Made by a program: the position numbers and the translations under genes | NCBI GenBank assembly: GCA_903879715.1 | Contig: CAIRMR010000007.1 | Coordinates: 1 to 64,000, forward strand | DNA length: 64,000 nucleotides | Source: an uncultured Bacteroidales bacterium | GTDB lineage: Bacteria; Bacteroidota; Bacteroidia; Bacteroidales; UBA4417 | Direction: 5' to 3' | In this document: in pieces, positions 41,368 through 51,112 of the stretch | How positions within the stretch are numbered: the first letter of the stretch is position 1 | Layout: the number at the start of each line of letters is the position of its first letter | Notes under the pieces: generated by a model | What the model saw: the letters and a program-made list of their open reading frames with translations, nothing else | The model's database searches: none | What the model was told of the DNA's origin: nothing

Positions 41368-44300
41368 ATGACACACATTTCAGAATTATTTGGTGTTGAA
41401 ATGCCGGTTTATGAATGGCTAAGTCTATTAGGCTGGACTCCCCGCCTTGATGAGGATTTAAAACAGTACAAACGTCCCATTTCAAATCCGGTCATTGATC
41501 CTATACTATCCGAAAAAATTCAAAGTATCAACGGAATTTCAGCCGCCGATGCCAAAAAAGTGATGGATATTTTATTTGCCCCATTTAATAATCCGAATGC
41601 GCTACTGGCAAATGAGCTATTCCTCGAACTGGTAACCAAGGGTGTTAATATCAAAATTGGTCACAACGATAAAACAATAAGAATAATTGATTTTGAAAAC
41701 AGATGGGCAAACAGCTTTATTGTTACCCGTCAGTACTGGGTACAAGGTGGCGATTTGGTAAAACCCGATATTGTTCTATTGGTTAATGGTATTCCGCTTA
41801 TCTGTATTGAGGCTAAACAGAGAGCTAAACAAAATTCAAATTATTTTGAAGGCATAAAGCAACTGGGTCGCTACGAAAGTAAAGCCTCCAAATTATATGT
41901 CTGTAATTTATTCGGGGTTGCAGCCAATGGCAAGTTTGCAAAATATGGCACATTAGGCTCATCAGCTTCATATTTTTTTGAATGGAAAGATATGTCGATT
42001 CACAACCCCGAAAACAACCCAATTATTTCAAAAAACACTTTTCCGACAATCCTTAATCCTGAAACCGATCTTTTAGATATTGATATTCCAGAGTATGAAC
42101 AAATGAAGCAATCACTTTGCGGATTACTTCAACCGGAACGTATTTTAGATATATTACAAAACTTTATTGTTTTTGAACGTTCTCCTGAAGCCGGTATCGT
42201 TAAAAAAGTTGCACGTTACCAACAGTTTAGGGCAGCCAATAAAATTATCGCAAGAGTCTTAGATGATAAGATGAAACACGGGGTAATCTGGCACACGCAA
42301 GGTTCTGGCAAGAGTCTTACTATACTTTTTACTGCCTATAAACTCCGGAATGATGCTCAGCTTAAAGACCCAACAGTTTATATCGTTGTTGACCGTATTG
42401 ATCTCAAGGATCAGATAGGCGACACTTTTGAAGAATGCGATTTTCCAAACACATTCAAACCCTCCAATATTGGTCAGCTTAAACAAAAAATTAGATCTCA
42501 ATCCAGTGAGGTTATCATAACAACCATCCAGAAGTTTCAGGATTTGGATGGCTTTATGGACAAGCGACCGAATGTGTATGTACTGATTGACGAAGCGCAC
42601 CGAACCCAATACGGCGATTATCATTCCGAACTTAAAGCTGTTCTTCCAGGCTCAAGTCGTTTTGCATTTACAGGTACACCAATTCCAAAAACCATAAGGG
42701 AATTTGGCCGGATAAAAGCAAATGAGTTTGAGAAATTCCTTGATAGGTATAGTATTAAAGATGCTATTGACGACGGAGCAACTGTTGAGATCATTTACAC
42801 CTTCGGCCCTACTGATCTGCAGCTCGATAAGGAAAGCCTGAAAAAAGGGTGGGATGAGCTTACTGCTGAATTGAGCAACGAAGAAAAACAAGTTGTACAA
42901 CGTAAGATTCAACCCTGGAAGACAATCATAAAAAAACCTGAACGAATCGCACAGATTGCTAAAGACATATATGTCGATTTCAGGGAAACGGTTGAACCTA
43001 ACGGCTTCAAAGCTCAAATAGTGGCTGTTGATAAAGAGGCTTGCGTTATTTATTATAATGAGCTGTTAAAAAACGGTTTCGATCCGAGCGAAATACAGAT
43101 AGTCTTTTCAAAAGCACACAACGATTCCGACGAACGATACAATCTCTTCAAAGATCATTATTTAAACGATGGTGATCTAAAAAAAATAATCAAGAAATTC
43201 AAAAAGCGGATCACTCCAGAGGAGATTAAAAATGGCAACAATCTTAAAATTCTGATTGTTTGCAACATGCTCCTTACCGGTTTCGATGCGCCAATTGAAC
43301 AAACCATGTATCTTGACAGCCCGTTTAAGGACCACACCCTTTTACAGGCCATTGCACGTACAAACCGACCTTATGACGACAAACTTACCGGTGTATCAAA
43401 ACAATATGGAAGGATTGTCGATTACCTTGGTATATTCAAGGACTTGAACAATGCATTAAATTATGATCCTGCCGATATTGGCACATTCAAGGATGAAACT
43501 GAATTATTTAAAATCTTCCCCGAATCACTGGAAAACGCTTTAAAACCCTTTGAAACGATTAAGCTCGAAGACTCCTACCAATGTACTATTGAAATTGTGC
43601 GATTGTTTAACAATATTGATACAACTGAGTTTGAAAAGTCCTTTGGCAAAACGGTTCAATTATATGAAGCCATCTCTCCTAGTGCTTTGCTCGTCCCTTA
43701 CTTTGTCGCATACCAATGGTTGTTAACTATTTACCAGATTTACCTTTCAGAGTTCAAGCGGCTTGATTTTGATGCTGAATTTTATGCTGCCAAAACACGT
43801 AAACTATTACTCGATAGTACCAGTGTTTTGGATTTCAGAGGTCATTTGCCTGAAGTAAAAATCGACAGCAGATATATTGACCGCATCAATGGGCTAAAGT
43901 TAAATCCTGATGATAAAGCCGAAAAAATTATCCGCGATATTGAAACGGTAATCCGTAAAAACGAAATCCAAAATCCTGTTTACATTGATTTTCTAAAGAG
44001 GCTTGAACTTATCATTAAACAGAAATTTGAAAAAGCTAAGTCAATTGAAGATACTTTGATTGATCTTGAATGCCTTTTCAATGATGTTGAACAAGCCGAA
44101 AGCCTTCCACAACGTATGGGATTCGAAGACTTAGGCGAATTTTCCCTGTACCAGGAAATAAAAAACCTGAAAGGGGATAGCTTGCCCGAAGATGAAACCA
44201 AAGCACTGACTTTTGAAATTGCTAAATCAATAAAATGCAAGCGGTACACTGGATGGCAGGAGAGTGATCATGAAAGGCGTAACACCTTGGCTGAGATAGC

Positions 44301-44403
44301 CTACCTGTTATGCGACGAGAAATATGAACTGCTTGATCTATGCGAAAATTCTGAACTTGCCGAAGTACTGCTCAATCGGTTGATCCAACACTACGCATTA
44401 TAA
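41368..44403 (+). CDS. hsdR: Type I restriction endonuclease subunit HsdR
   Basis: 1011 residues from MTHISELFGVEMPVYEW; the upstream Met six codons earlier overlaps the previous gene. N-terminal nuclease PD-(D/E)xK as PDIVLLVNGIPLICIEAKQ; SF2 translocase motifs: HTQGSGKSLT (Walker A), VLIDEAHRTQYGD (DEAH), FAFTGTPI, and motif VI AIARTNRPYDD. Full length. ATP-driven translocation and cleavage of unmodified DNA with HsdM/HsdS. Separated from hsdMS by higBA and the Lit-like gene. Confidence 0.95.
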   Translation: MTHISELFGVEMPVYEWLSLLGWTPRLDEDLKQYKRPISNPVIDPILSEKIQSINGISAADAKKVMDILFAPFNNPNALLANELFLELVTKGVNIKIGHNDKTIRIIDFENRWANSFIVTRQYWVQGGDLVKPDIVLLVNGIPLICIEAKQRAKQNSNYFEGIKQLGRYESKASKLYVCNLFGVAANGKFAKYGTLGSSASYFFEWKDMSIHNPENNPIISKNTFPTILNPETDLLDIDIPEYEQMKQSLCGLLQPERILDILQNFIVFERSPEAGIVKKVARYQQFRAANKIIARVLDDKMKHGVIWHTQGSGKSLTILFTAYKLRNDAQLKDPTVYIVVDRIDLKDQIGDTFEECDFPNTFKPSNIGQLKQKIRSQSSEVIITTIQKFQDLDGFMDKRPNVYVLIDEAHRTQYGDYHSELKAVLPGSSRFAFTGTPIPKTIREFGRIKANEFEKFLDRYSIKDAIDDGATVEIIYTFGPTDLQLDKESLKKGWDELTAELSNEEKQVVQRKIQPWKTIIKKPERIAQIAKDIYVDFRETVEPNGFKAQIVAVDKEACVIYYNELLKNGFDPSEIQIVFSKAHNDSDERYNLFKDHYLNDGDLKKIIKKFKKRITPEEIKNGNNLKILIVCNMLLTGFDAPIEQTMYLDSPFKDHTLLQAIARTNRPYDDKLTGVSKQYGRIVDYLGIFKDLNNALNYDPADIGTFKDETELFKIFPESLENALKPFETIKLEDSYQCTIEIVRLFNNIDTTEFEKSFGKTVQLYEAISPSALLVPYFVAYQWLLTIYQIYLSEFKRLDFDAEFYAAKTRKLLLDSTSVLDFRGHLPEVKIDSRYIDRINGLKLNPDDKAEKIIRDIETVIRKNEIQNPVYIDFLKRLELIIKQKFEKAKSIEDTLIDLECLFNDVEQAESLPQRMGFEDLGEFSLYQEIKNLKGDSLPEDETKALTFEIAKSIKCKRYTGWQESDHERRNTLAEIAYLLCDEKYELLDLCENSELAEVLLNRLIQHYAL

Positions 44404-45005
44404 TGGAATTGCAAACTAACTATATCATCGAACGTAAAGAAGTAAAACACGCCCGTATTAATATTAATGAAGAGCGACGTGTTAAGCTCATAATTCCCGA
44501 GAGTTTTTCTCAGGATGATATTTCGCGTTTGATTGCTCAGAAATCCGGGTGGATACAAAAACAATTGGATTTCTTTGGGCAGGAGATGTGCAACCCCATT
44601 GAACTACAGCCAGGTCAGGTTCTTTTGTTCGGTGAAGCTTACACACCAGGTATTGCCACTTCAAAAAATGATTTAATTACAAGTTGGTATAAGGAAACAG
44701 CCAGGAACTATTTCATCAATCGGTTAGCTGAACTTTCCGCAATACACAATTTAAAATTCAATAAATTTTTTGTGCGCGACACCAAAACAAAGTGGGGCAA
44801 CTGCTCTAGAGAGTACAACCTTTCTTTAAACTGGCGATTGATTAAGGCCCCTAAGTATGTGATTGATTATGTCATTTTGCATGAATTAACGCATACATTG
44901 ATACTGAAACACACTCAAGCGTTTTGGCTAAAACTATCTATCATTTGCCCTAAATATAAAGAGGCGAGTAATTGGCTCACAAAATACGGTAAATCACTTC
45001 TTTAG
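44403..45005 (+). CDS. YgjP-type (DUF45) metallopeptidase
   Basis: 200 residues; its ATG overlaps the hsdR stop (TAATG). Carries RDTKTKWGNCSREYNLSLNW and VILHELTHTLILKHTQAFW, the conserved WGxC and HELxH motifs of the YgjP/WLM-like zincin family. Such genes are frequently attached to type I restriction operons. Substrate unknown. Confidence 0.85.
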   Translation: MELQTNYIIERKEVKHARININEERRVKLIIPESFSQDDISRLIAQKSGWIQKQLDFFGQEMCNPIELQPGQVLLFGEAYTPGIATSKNDLITSWYKETARNYFINRLAELSAIHNLKFNKFFVRDTKTKWGNCSREYNLSLNWRLIKAPKYVIDYVILHELTHTLILKHTQAFWLKLSIICPKYKEASNWLTKYGKSLL

Positions 45006-45075
45006 TTCTTATCATTATATTGTTATTCCCCAACACATGTTCTATTTATAAACAACTACTAAAAATTCTGAAACC

Positions 45076-45381
45076 ATGGATGTAATAACTTTTTTAAAAG
45101 GTCATCACCCCGAGATAACTGAAATTATCAATGGACTGAGCCCAATAGAATTTAGTTCGCACGACTTTATTGAAAAGTTTGCCAGGATGTTTGAAAGAGA
45201 ATATATCGAGATGCTATATGATTATAGAACCACCGGTAATGCATTTAAAACAGTACACAGCGCCATTGCTAAGTATTTATCACAAAATATGGCCTCATTC
45301 AATATTGTAAAAAACCCTAAAGGTCCCAGTGAACATGTGTTCGGCAACATTGATGTAATCCAATGGTGGCGTAGAATATGA
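45076..45381 (+). CDS. Small protein of unknown function
   Basis: 101 residues, soluble, no signal peptide, no motif recognised. Helical N-terminal half (FLKGHHPEITEIINGLSPIE, FIEKFARMFEREYIEMLYDY) and a C-terminal VFGNIDVIQWWRRI. Lies between the YgjP gene and the Argonaute gene, and could belong to either. The 275-bp gap that follows holds a near-direct repeat (CCTGAAAGTTGTTCATG at ~45423, CCTGAAACTGTTCATG at ~45460). Confidence 0.6.
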   Translation: MDVITFLKGHHPEITEIINGLSPIEFSSHDFIEKFARMFEREYIEMLYDYRTTGNAFKTVHSAIAKYLSQNMASFNIVKNPKGPSEHVFGNIDVIQWWRRI

Positions 45382-45655
45382 TTCTTGAGTGACTTGTTTC
45401 ACAGTCATGAAAGATTCCACCCCTGAAAGTTGTTCATGCACTTGGTGGTTTATTTACTCCTGAAACTGTTCATGATTAAACCCATGGTAATATATTCAAT
45501 GTAAGAGTTCATCTAAATAATAAATTAGTTTCTCACGTATTATTGCCCATAAAGAAATAGATAGAACCGCAGAAACAATATTTTAAAAACATAATTCATG
45601 ATAAAGTATAATTGGTAGACGTAAAAACAAACAACAATTAAAGTTATCCGGCCTT

Positions 45656-47716
45656 ATGCAACAGATTCAACTAAATATTATCCCTTTCAAACAGAGCGTT
45701 GATAAGAAATCCTTTGCTTTTTACGGAGAAAAACAGAAAGGATTTGCTCCCATATATTGGGAAAAACTATTGGAAACATTCCCTGAGGACAGGGATGCTG
45801 CGTTCAAAAATTATTATACCGATTTTCAACCGGCCCGGGAAGGCGCAATTGAAAAAGAAATAGTGTTTACCGAAGCATTAACCTTTTCCTTTCATTACTA
45901 CCGTCATTTGATCCTCAATTATTTCAAATCAATTGAAGGAACAATTGTATTCCCCAATTTTACCCGCGACATCGAAGTATGGTTCGAGGATAAAACCTCG
46001 CTAAATGAAATATACAGGCTTTATGATAATTTCACCATAAAAGTACAATACAAACAGGTAACTGATGGATATGAATTAGTATTGGCATACAACGGCACTC
46101 ATAAAATACTTAGACAAAGTCTTGCTGATATTACCGATTTCGACACAGATAAATACAATCTGATCAACTGTAACGGAGCTCTGTATAAATATGATAAGAT
46201 GCCGGATGATGTGAAACAGTATCAGGAGACGCTCTTCCCTGTTCTCAGCAATCCTCTTAAAAAAGAATTTAATGTTGAACCGGATGAGATAACAATCGAG
46301 AACAGGTACAAACCCTATCTCCGGCAAATAGAAACTTTTTACAGAAACTACATCAGTACCCCTGATTTTACAAATGCAGTTGGTATTTCAGTTGAGGCAT
46401 TCTATACTGTAGAAAACGGCAATATTTACCAGACATCCAGGAAATCAAACGAATTGCAGTTTTTAGAGAATACGCATATTAATCCCGGCTTAGGCATCAT
46501 TCTGCATAAACCATTAAAAGCTTTTACGAAGAACCATGTTAAGCTGTTCTTTATTTACCATAAGGACGACGGAGATTTAATAAAAGATACCTTTTACGAA
46601 TACATCACCAATGGCTGGCACAAGGCAGTAAAGGATAAAATTAAGCATAGTAAAAATCTTAATAACTATATCAACCAGCCTTATAGTGTTGATAAAACCA
46701 AAAGAATAGTGTTCGAAAGCACCGACACCATTTTTGAAGAAGTTTCAGCTCAGCTCAAAAACTTTGTACCTGCTCCCGAAACAACCTATGTAGCAATTTA
46801 TATCACACCTATTCACAAAACAAACAAAGATCACCCTCAGCATAATGCCTATTACAAAATCAAGGAGCTTCTGTTGCACAAAGGCATTTCATCTCAGGTA
46901 GTGTACAAAGAACATCTTAGCAAAGAAGACTTCTATTATTTCTTGCCAAATATCTATGTCGCTTTATTAGCCAAGATTGGTGGTATCCCTTGGCGTTTGG
47001 CTCGTACTCATGAAGAAGAAATAATTATAGGCATTGGAGCTTTTAAACCTCAGGGAGCAAAACACCGTTTCCTGGGAAGTGCCTTTTGCTTTAGCAACGA
47101 AGGAATCTTTGAAGGCTTCGACTGTTTCAGGGATGATGAACCAATCATGTTAGCCGGCTCAATTCAAAACGCGGTTGAGCAATTCATAAAGAAAAATAAG
47201 AAGGCGGAGAGGATTATCATTCATTTCTACAAAGAAATATCCGATAAAAAAGAACTGCAACCAATACTTGATATGTTACAGACCATCGGGGAAATAGATA
47301 TACCGGTAATTGTTGTAACGATCAATAAGACCGATAGCAAAGAGTTGATGGGCTTTGATATGAACAGCTCAGGCAGAATGCCAATAAGCGGGTCCTATTT
47401 AAAAGTAGGGTTCAATAAGTTTTTACTGTTCAACAATACCAGGTACGAAGAAAAAGACACACTGAAGGCAAGAGACTATCATTTCCCCATTAAAGTTTCC
47501 ATCAAAGCAACTAATAACGAATTAGTTCAGGATATGTCCGTCATCAGGGAATTAATCGACCAGGTCTATCAGTTCAGCCGTATGTACTGGAAAAGCATCA
47601 GCCAGCAGAACTTGCCCGTCACCACCAAATACCCCGAAATGGTAGCAGAAATCTTCCCACATTTTGAATACGGCACATTACCTCCTTTTGGGAAAGAGAA
47701 TCTGTGGTTTTTGTAA
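45656..47716 (+). CDS. Long prokaryotic Argonaute, probably catalytically inactive
   Basis: 686 residues. The MID domain (~380-450) has YYKIKELLLHKGISSQVV and NIYVALLAKIGGIPWRL, giving the YK-Q-K phosphate-binding set. PIWI follows: EEEIIIGIGAFKPQGAKHRF, where the first catalytic Asp (usually GID) reads GIG; ERIIIHFYKEISDKKE, where the usual HRDG is absent; and NLPVTTKYPEMVAEI near the C-terminus in place of the usual PVTxHYAD. It ends in Leu, as most Argonautes do. Length leaves room for N and PAZ domains, so this is a long pAgo; the missing tetrad suggests the long-B type, which binds guides and works through partner effectors. The only unassigned neighbour is the 101-residue protein. Confidence 0.85.
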   Translation: MQQIQLNIIPFKQSVDKKSFAFYGEKQKGFAPIYWEKLLETFPEDRDAAFKNYYTDFQPAREGAIEKEIVFTEALTFSFHYYRHLILNYFKSIEGTIVFPNFTRDIEVWFEDKTSLNEIYRLYDNFTIKVQYKQVTDGYELVLAYNGTHKILRQSLADITDFDTDKYNLINCNGALYKYDKMPDDVKQYQETLFPVLSNPLKKEFNVEPDEITIENRYKPYLRQIETFYRNYISTPDFTNAVGISVEAFYTVENGNIYQTSRKSNELQFLENTHINPGLGIILHKPLKAFTKNHVKLFFIYHKDDGDLIKDTFYEYITNGWHKAVKDKIKHSKNLNNYINQPYSVDKTKRIVFESTDTIFEEVSAQLKNFVPAPETTYVAIYITPIHKTNKDHPQHNAYYKIKELLLHKGISSQVVYKEHLSKEDFYYFLPNIYVALLAKIGGIPWRLARTHEEEIIIGIGAFKPQGAKHRFLGSAFCFSNEGIFEGFDCFRDDEPIMLAGSIQNAVEQFIKKNKKAERIIIHFYKEISDKKELQPILDMLQTIGEIDIPVIVVTINKTDSKELMGFDMNSSGRMPISGSYLKVGFNKFLLFNNTRYEEKDTLKARDYHFPIKVSIKATNNELVQDMSVIRELIDQVYQFSRMYWKSISQQNLPVTTKYPEMVAEIFPHFEYGTLPPFGKENLWFL

Positions 47717-47850
47717 TCCTGTCTGATTGGCCTGATTTTTGAATTTTTTCCCTTTTTAAGAAATAATTGATGCATTAAACAACAATGTATCTTAAGTCTC
47801 ATTTTTTAATTCGCTTTACTTACTACCTTCTTATCTTATGTATTTTAATA

Positions 47851-47858
47851 TATCTTTG
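47851..47858 (+). promoter_or_regulatory. ECF sigma promoter, -7 box TATCTTTG
   Basis: Perfect TAnnTTTG about 107 bp before the sigma-factor start at 47965; TTTACTTACT upstream could serve as the -33 region. Confidence 0.55.
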
Positions 47859-47964
47859 CCTTATATGATTTAATTGCAGGATGCACTTTGTGTTTCATTA
47901 GTAAAAGTTGTAACATTCAATTTATTTTACATTTTTTTTCTGGCCTGCTACTTAATTCGATTTT

Positions 47965-48567
47965 ATGAACGGCGAAAATCATCAGGATAATATAATTTAC
48001 ATTGATGAAAAATCTTTTAAAGAGCTTTTTCAGCAGTATTATACTGTATGCAAAGATTATGCCCGCTTTTATACCAACGATGCCCAAATAGCCGAAGATA
48101 TTGTACAGGATGTTTTTCTGAAAATGTGGCAAAACCGGGAAACACTCAATATTGAAACTTCATCTAAGGGGTATTTGATCAGATCAATTCACAATGCCTG
48201 TATCCAATTTCTCAGGCACCAAAAAATAACTGAACGGTATTCAGAAGAGCAGAGATACAAACTTGAAGAATCAATACTGATGAACCGTTTATTTTTTGAA
48301 GATGGTTTATCTAAGTTATTTCAGTCAGATATTAATGAAATTGTAAATCAATCGATTGCAAAGCTGCCTGTTAAAACCAGAACTATTTTCAGGTTAAGTC
48401 GCAATGAATTTAAGAAAAACAGTGTAATCGCTCTTGAAATGGATCTCTCCGAAAAATCAGTAGAGTATCATATAAGTAAGGCATTGGAATCCCTCCGTAT
48501 CAATCTTAAAGATTATCTACCTTTAATGATATTTATTACTCTTCAGGCATCAAAGTATCAAGCTTAA
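47965..48567 (+). CDS. ECF-type RNA polymerase sigma factor (FecI-like)
   Basis: 200 residues. Region 2: YYTVCKDYARFYTNDAQIAE then DIVQDVFLKMWQNRE; region 4: LPVKTRTIFRLSRNEFKKNS and EMDLSEKSVEYHISKALESL. This is the Bacteroidota group that pairs with FecR-type anti-sigma factors and SusC transporters. Its usual anti-sigma partner (52524-53573) is separated from it by three hydrolase genes. Confidence 0.92.
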   Translation: MNGENHQDNIIYIDEKSFKELFQQYYTVCKDYARFYTNDAQIAEDIVQDVFLKMWQNRETLNIETSSKGYLIRSIHNACIQFLRHQKITERYSEEQRYKLEESILMNRLFFEDGLSKLFQSDINEIVNQSIAKLPVKTRTIFRLSRNEFKKNSVIALEMDLSEKSVEYHISKALESLRINLKDYLPLMIFITLQASKYQA

Positions 48568-48788
48568 AATATTTACTCTGCAATTTTCCTGAAAATTAAA
48601 ATCATCAATATATTCAGATATATTGTTAGGGATGGCTTATTATAAAGCGTCTTACTTCAAAATAGTATTAATCTATTTCAGACAATATTATGCTCTCCGA
48701 TCATGATAATTCCGAAACAGAATAAAAATAAGATTTGAAATCACTCCTTCAAGTGTTGATCAATCTCCTGAAAAAGAAGAGAAAAGTT

Positions 48789-49517
48789 ATGCATTCAATT
48801 TGTCGTTTTTTTCTGTTTTATAGTATTGTCTTCCTAACAGGATGCGCTAATATAAAAAGTATTAGCCATGAAAAATTTGAAAAGCTTTACCCGCCCGATA
48901 GTATAACAATTATTTATCATACTGACTGGACAAAAAACCATTACCGGGAGAGGGTGCAAGAATTTAAAAAAGAACCTTTGCGCCGCGGAGATATTGTGTT
49001 TATAGGCAATAGCATCACTGAAGGAGGCAAAGACTGGGGTTTAAAATTAAATCTGCCCAATGTAAAGAACCGTGGAATTTCGGGCGATTGCACGGATGGT
49101 GTCCTGCAAAGGCTTGATGAAATTAATTACTTCAAACCTAAAGTCATATTTATACTCATTGGTGTAAATGATTTGTTTAACCTGTACTATCAGAAGCAGA
49201 TTCCTTCACCAGAATATGTTGGAATTAATATCCTGAAAATTGCACAAACCATCCATGATAAAACGCCCAAAACAATCATTTATGTGCAAACCATTCTGCC
49301 GACTTCCCAGGATTTTATGAAAGAAAATATTAACAAGGTCAATGAAGCTATTAAGGCATATGCGAACGACAACAATTATACTCTTATAGATCTTCATGCT
49401 GTCTTTTCTGATGAAAAAGGATTTTTAAAAAAAGATCTAACGTATGATGGCACACATCTGAATGATGCAGGATACAAAGTTTGGGTAAACTATATTAACC
49501 GATATGTAAAACAATAA
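48789..49517 (+). CDS. SGNH/GDSL-family hydrolase lipoprotein
   Basis: 242 residues from MHSICRFFLF; a signal peptide ends in the lipobox FLTGC. SGNH blocks: DIVFIGNSITEGG (Ser), NRGISGDC (Gly), ILIGVNDLFN (Asn) and DGTHLNDAGY (Asp-His). Probably a carbohydrate esterase removing acetyl or other ester groups at the cell surface, which fits the polysaccharide locus. Could also be a general lipase/esterase. Confidence 0.85.
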   Translation: MHSICRFFLFYSIVFLTGCANIKSISHEKFEKLYPPDSITIIYHTDWTKNHYRERVQEFKKEPLRRGDIVFIGNSITEGGKDWGLKLNLPNVKNRGISGDCTDGVLQRLDEINYFKPKVIFILIGVNDLFNLYYQKQIPSPEYVGINILKIAQTIHDKTPKTIIYVQTILPTSQDFMKENINKVNEAIKAYANDNNYTLIDLHAVFSDEKGFLKKDLTYDGTHLNDAGYKVWVNYINRYVKQ

Positions 49518-49543
49518 ATAATAACTGATTTTAAAAAATAAAG

Positions 49544-51055
49544 ATGATAGCTAAAAAGTTCAAATCAATAGTATTTATTTTACTGGTTCTCTTTTCGTTG
49601 AGAACTGTTGCTCAAACCAATTCCTATTTTACAAAGAGCACACCCGAAACTGAGGGAATATCCTCAGCGGCAATATTATCATTTATTGAAAAAGCTGAAA
49701 AAGAGATTGACGCCATCCATAGTTTCATAATTCTCAGGCATGGTAAGTTGGTTTCACAAGGATGGTGGGATCCATACGATGCAGAGACTCCCCACACCAT
49801 GCATTCACTTAGTAAAAGTTTTACTTCAACCGCAATCGGGATGCTGGTAGATGAGGGAAAACTCACTTTGAATGATCGCGTATTTTCTTTTTTTCCAGAA
49901 TATGCACCTCCTGAAATGAATTATAAACAAAAAGAAATGCGTATTCGTGATTTGCTGACCATGAATACTGGGCACATAAATGAACCACAGCTTTGGGGTG
50001 GTGGAGACAACTGGGAAAAAACATTCATTGAGGCAGAAGTGGACCTAAATCCGGGAACACATTTTAAATACAATTCGTCAGCTACATACATGTTGTCTGC
50101 CATCCTCCAGAAAGTTACTGGCGAAAAGTTGGTTGATTATCTGGAGCCAAGACTTTTTCAGCCATTGCAGATTAAAAAACACGATTGGGATACCAGCCCG
50201 AGCGGTGTTAATACAGGAGGCTGGGGATTAAATATTGTGACCGAGGATATTGCCAAACTAGGCCAATTGTATTTGCAAAAAGGAATGTGGGAAGGGAAAA
50301 GAATCTTATCTCAGGAATGGGTGGAAATGGCAACCGCAAAGCAAGTTTCGAACGGGAGTGATCCGGATAACGACTGGAATCAGGGTTATGGATTTCAGTT
50401 CTGGCGTTGCAGGCACAACGCCTACCGTGGAGATGGGGCTATGGGACAATTCTGTATAGTCATACCAGATCAAGATGCTGTCGTGGCCATTACTTCAGGT
50501 ACTTCAAACATGCCAGGTATTTTGAATCTTGTCTATGATCTATTATTACCCGCTATGCGGGAGGGGATATTACCGCCCGACCAGCAAGCTTTTTCTGCAT
50601 TAAAACAAAAAACAGCCGGTTTAAAACTGAAGCCAATTGAAGGAGAATCGAGAAGTTTGATTTCAGGGAATATATCAAATAAGAGTTATAGGGTTTCGAA
50701 AAATCAATTGGGTGTAAAATCAATCACTTTTAGCCTGGACAAGGGCAAACATTCAATTGGGGTAGAGATGGAAAATAGCATCGAAACCATACAGATTGGA
50801 TCTGGTGAATTTGTGAAAGGAGAATTGATCAGCCATTTACCCTATATAGAAGATTTAGGTAGAAGTATTGCTTCGAGTGGGGCATGGACAGAATTGAACG
50901 AATATAAACTTAGAATATATTTTTATGAAACTCCTGCTCGAATCACGTACACATTCCGTTTTCAGGATGATGAACTGATATGGGAAAGTAAATTAGAAAA
51001 TTCTCTTTTTGGATCAAGTAAACAGGAACAGTTAACTGGAAAACAAGCAAAATAA
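49544..51055 (+). CDS. Serine hydrolase (beta-lactamase/EstB family), exported
   Basis: 503 residues with a signal peptide (IVFILLVLFSLRTVAQ). Serine beta-lactamase fold with the SxxK nucleophile in HSLSKSFTSTAIG, the Tyr motif KYNSSATYM, and a C-terminal domain of unknown fold (~360-503). Such proteins in polysaccharide loci act as esterases rather than lactamases. Gap to the SGNH gene is 26 bp; to the next hydrolase 57 bp. Confidence 0.82.
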   Translation: MIAKKFKSIVFILLVLFSLRTVAQTNSYFTKSTPETEGISSAAILSFIEKAEKEIDAIHSFIILRHGKLVSQGWWDPYDAETPHTMHSLSKSFTSTAIGMLVDEGKLTLNDRVFSFFPEYAPPEMNYKQKEMRIRDLLTMNTGHINEPQLWGGGDNWEKTFIEAEVDLNPGTHFKYNSSATYMLSAILQKVTGEKLVDYLEPRLFQPLQIKKHDWDTSPSGVNTGGWGLNIVTEDIAKLGQLYLQKGMWEGKRILSQEWVEMATAKQVSNGSDPDNDWNQGYGFQFWRCRHNAYRGDGAMGQFCIVIPDQDAVVAITSGTSNMPGILNLVYDLLLPAMREGILPPDQQAFSALKQKTAGLKLKPIEGESRSLISGNISNKSYRVSKNQLGVKSITFSLDKGKHSIGVEMENSIETIQIGSGEFVKGELISHLPYIEDLGRSIASSGAWTELNEYKLRIYFYETPARITYTFRFQDDELIWESKLENSLFGSSKQEQLTGKQAK

Positions 51056-51112
51056 TTTAACAAAAACGAGTAATCCTGAACTCGTTTCTTAAAACGTCTA
51101 AAAAATAAAAAG

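Noticed and set aside
45656-47716. Calling the Argonaute a short pAgo (SPARTA/SPARSA type)
   Set aside because: At 686 residues it is too long, and no TIR, SIR2 or APAZ partner is adjacent.
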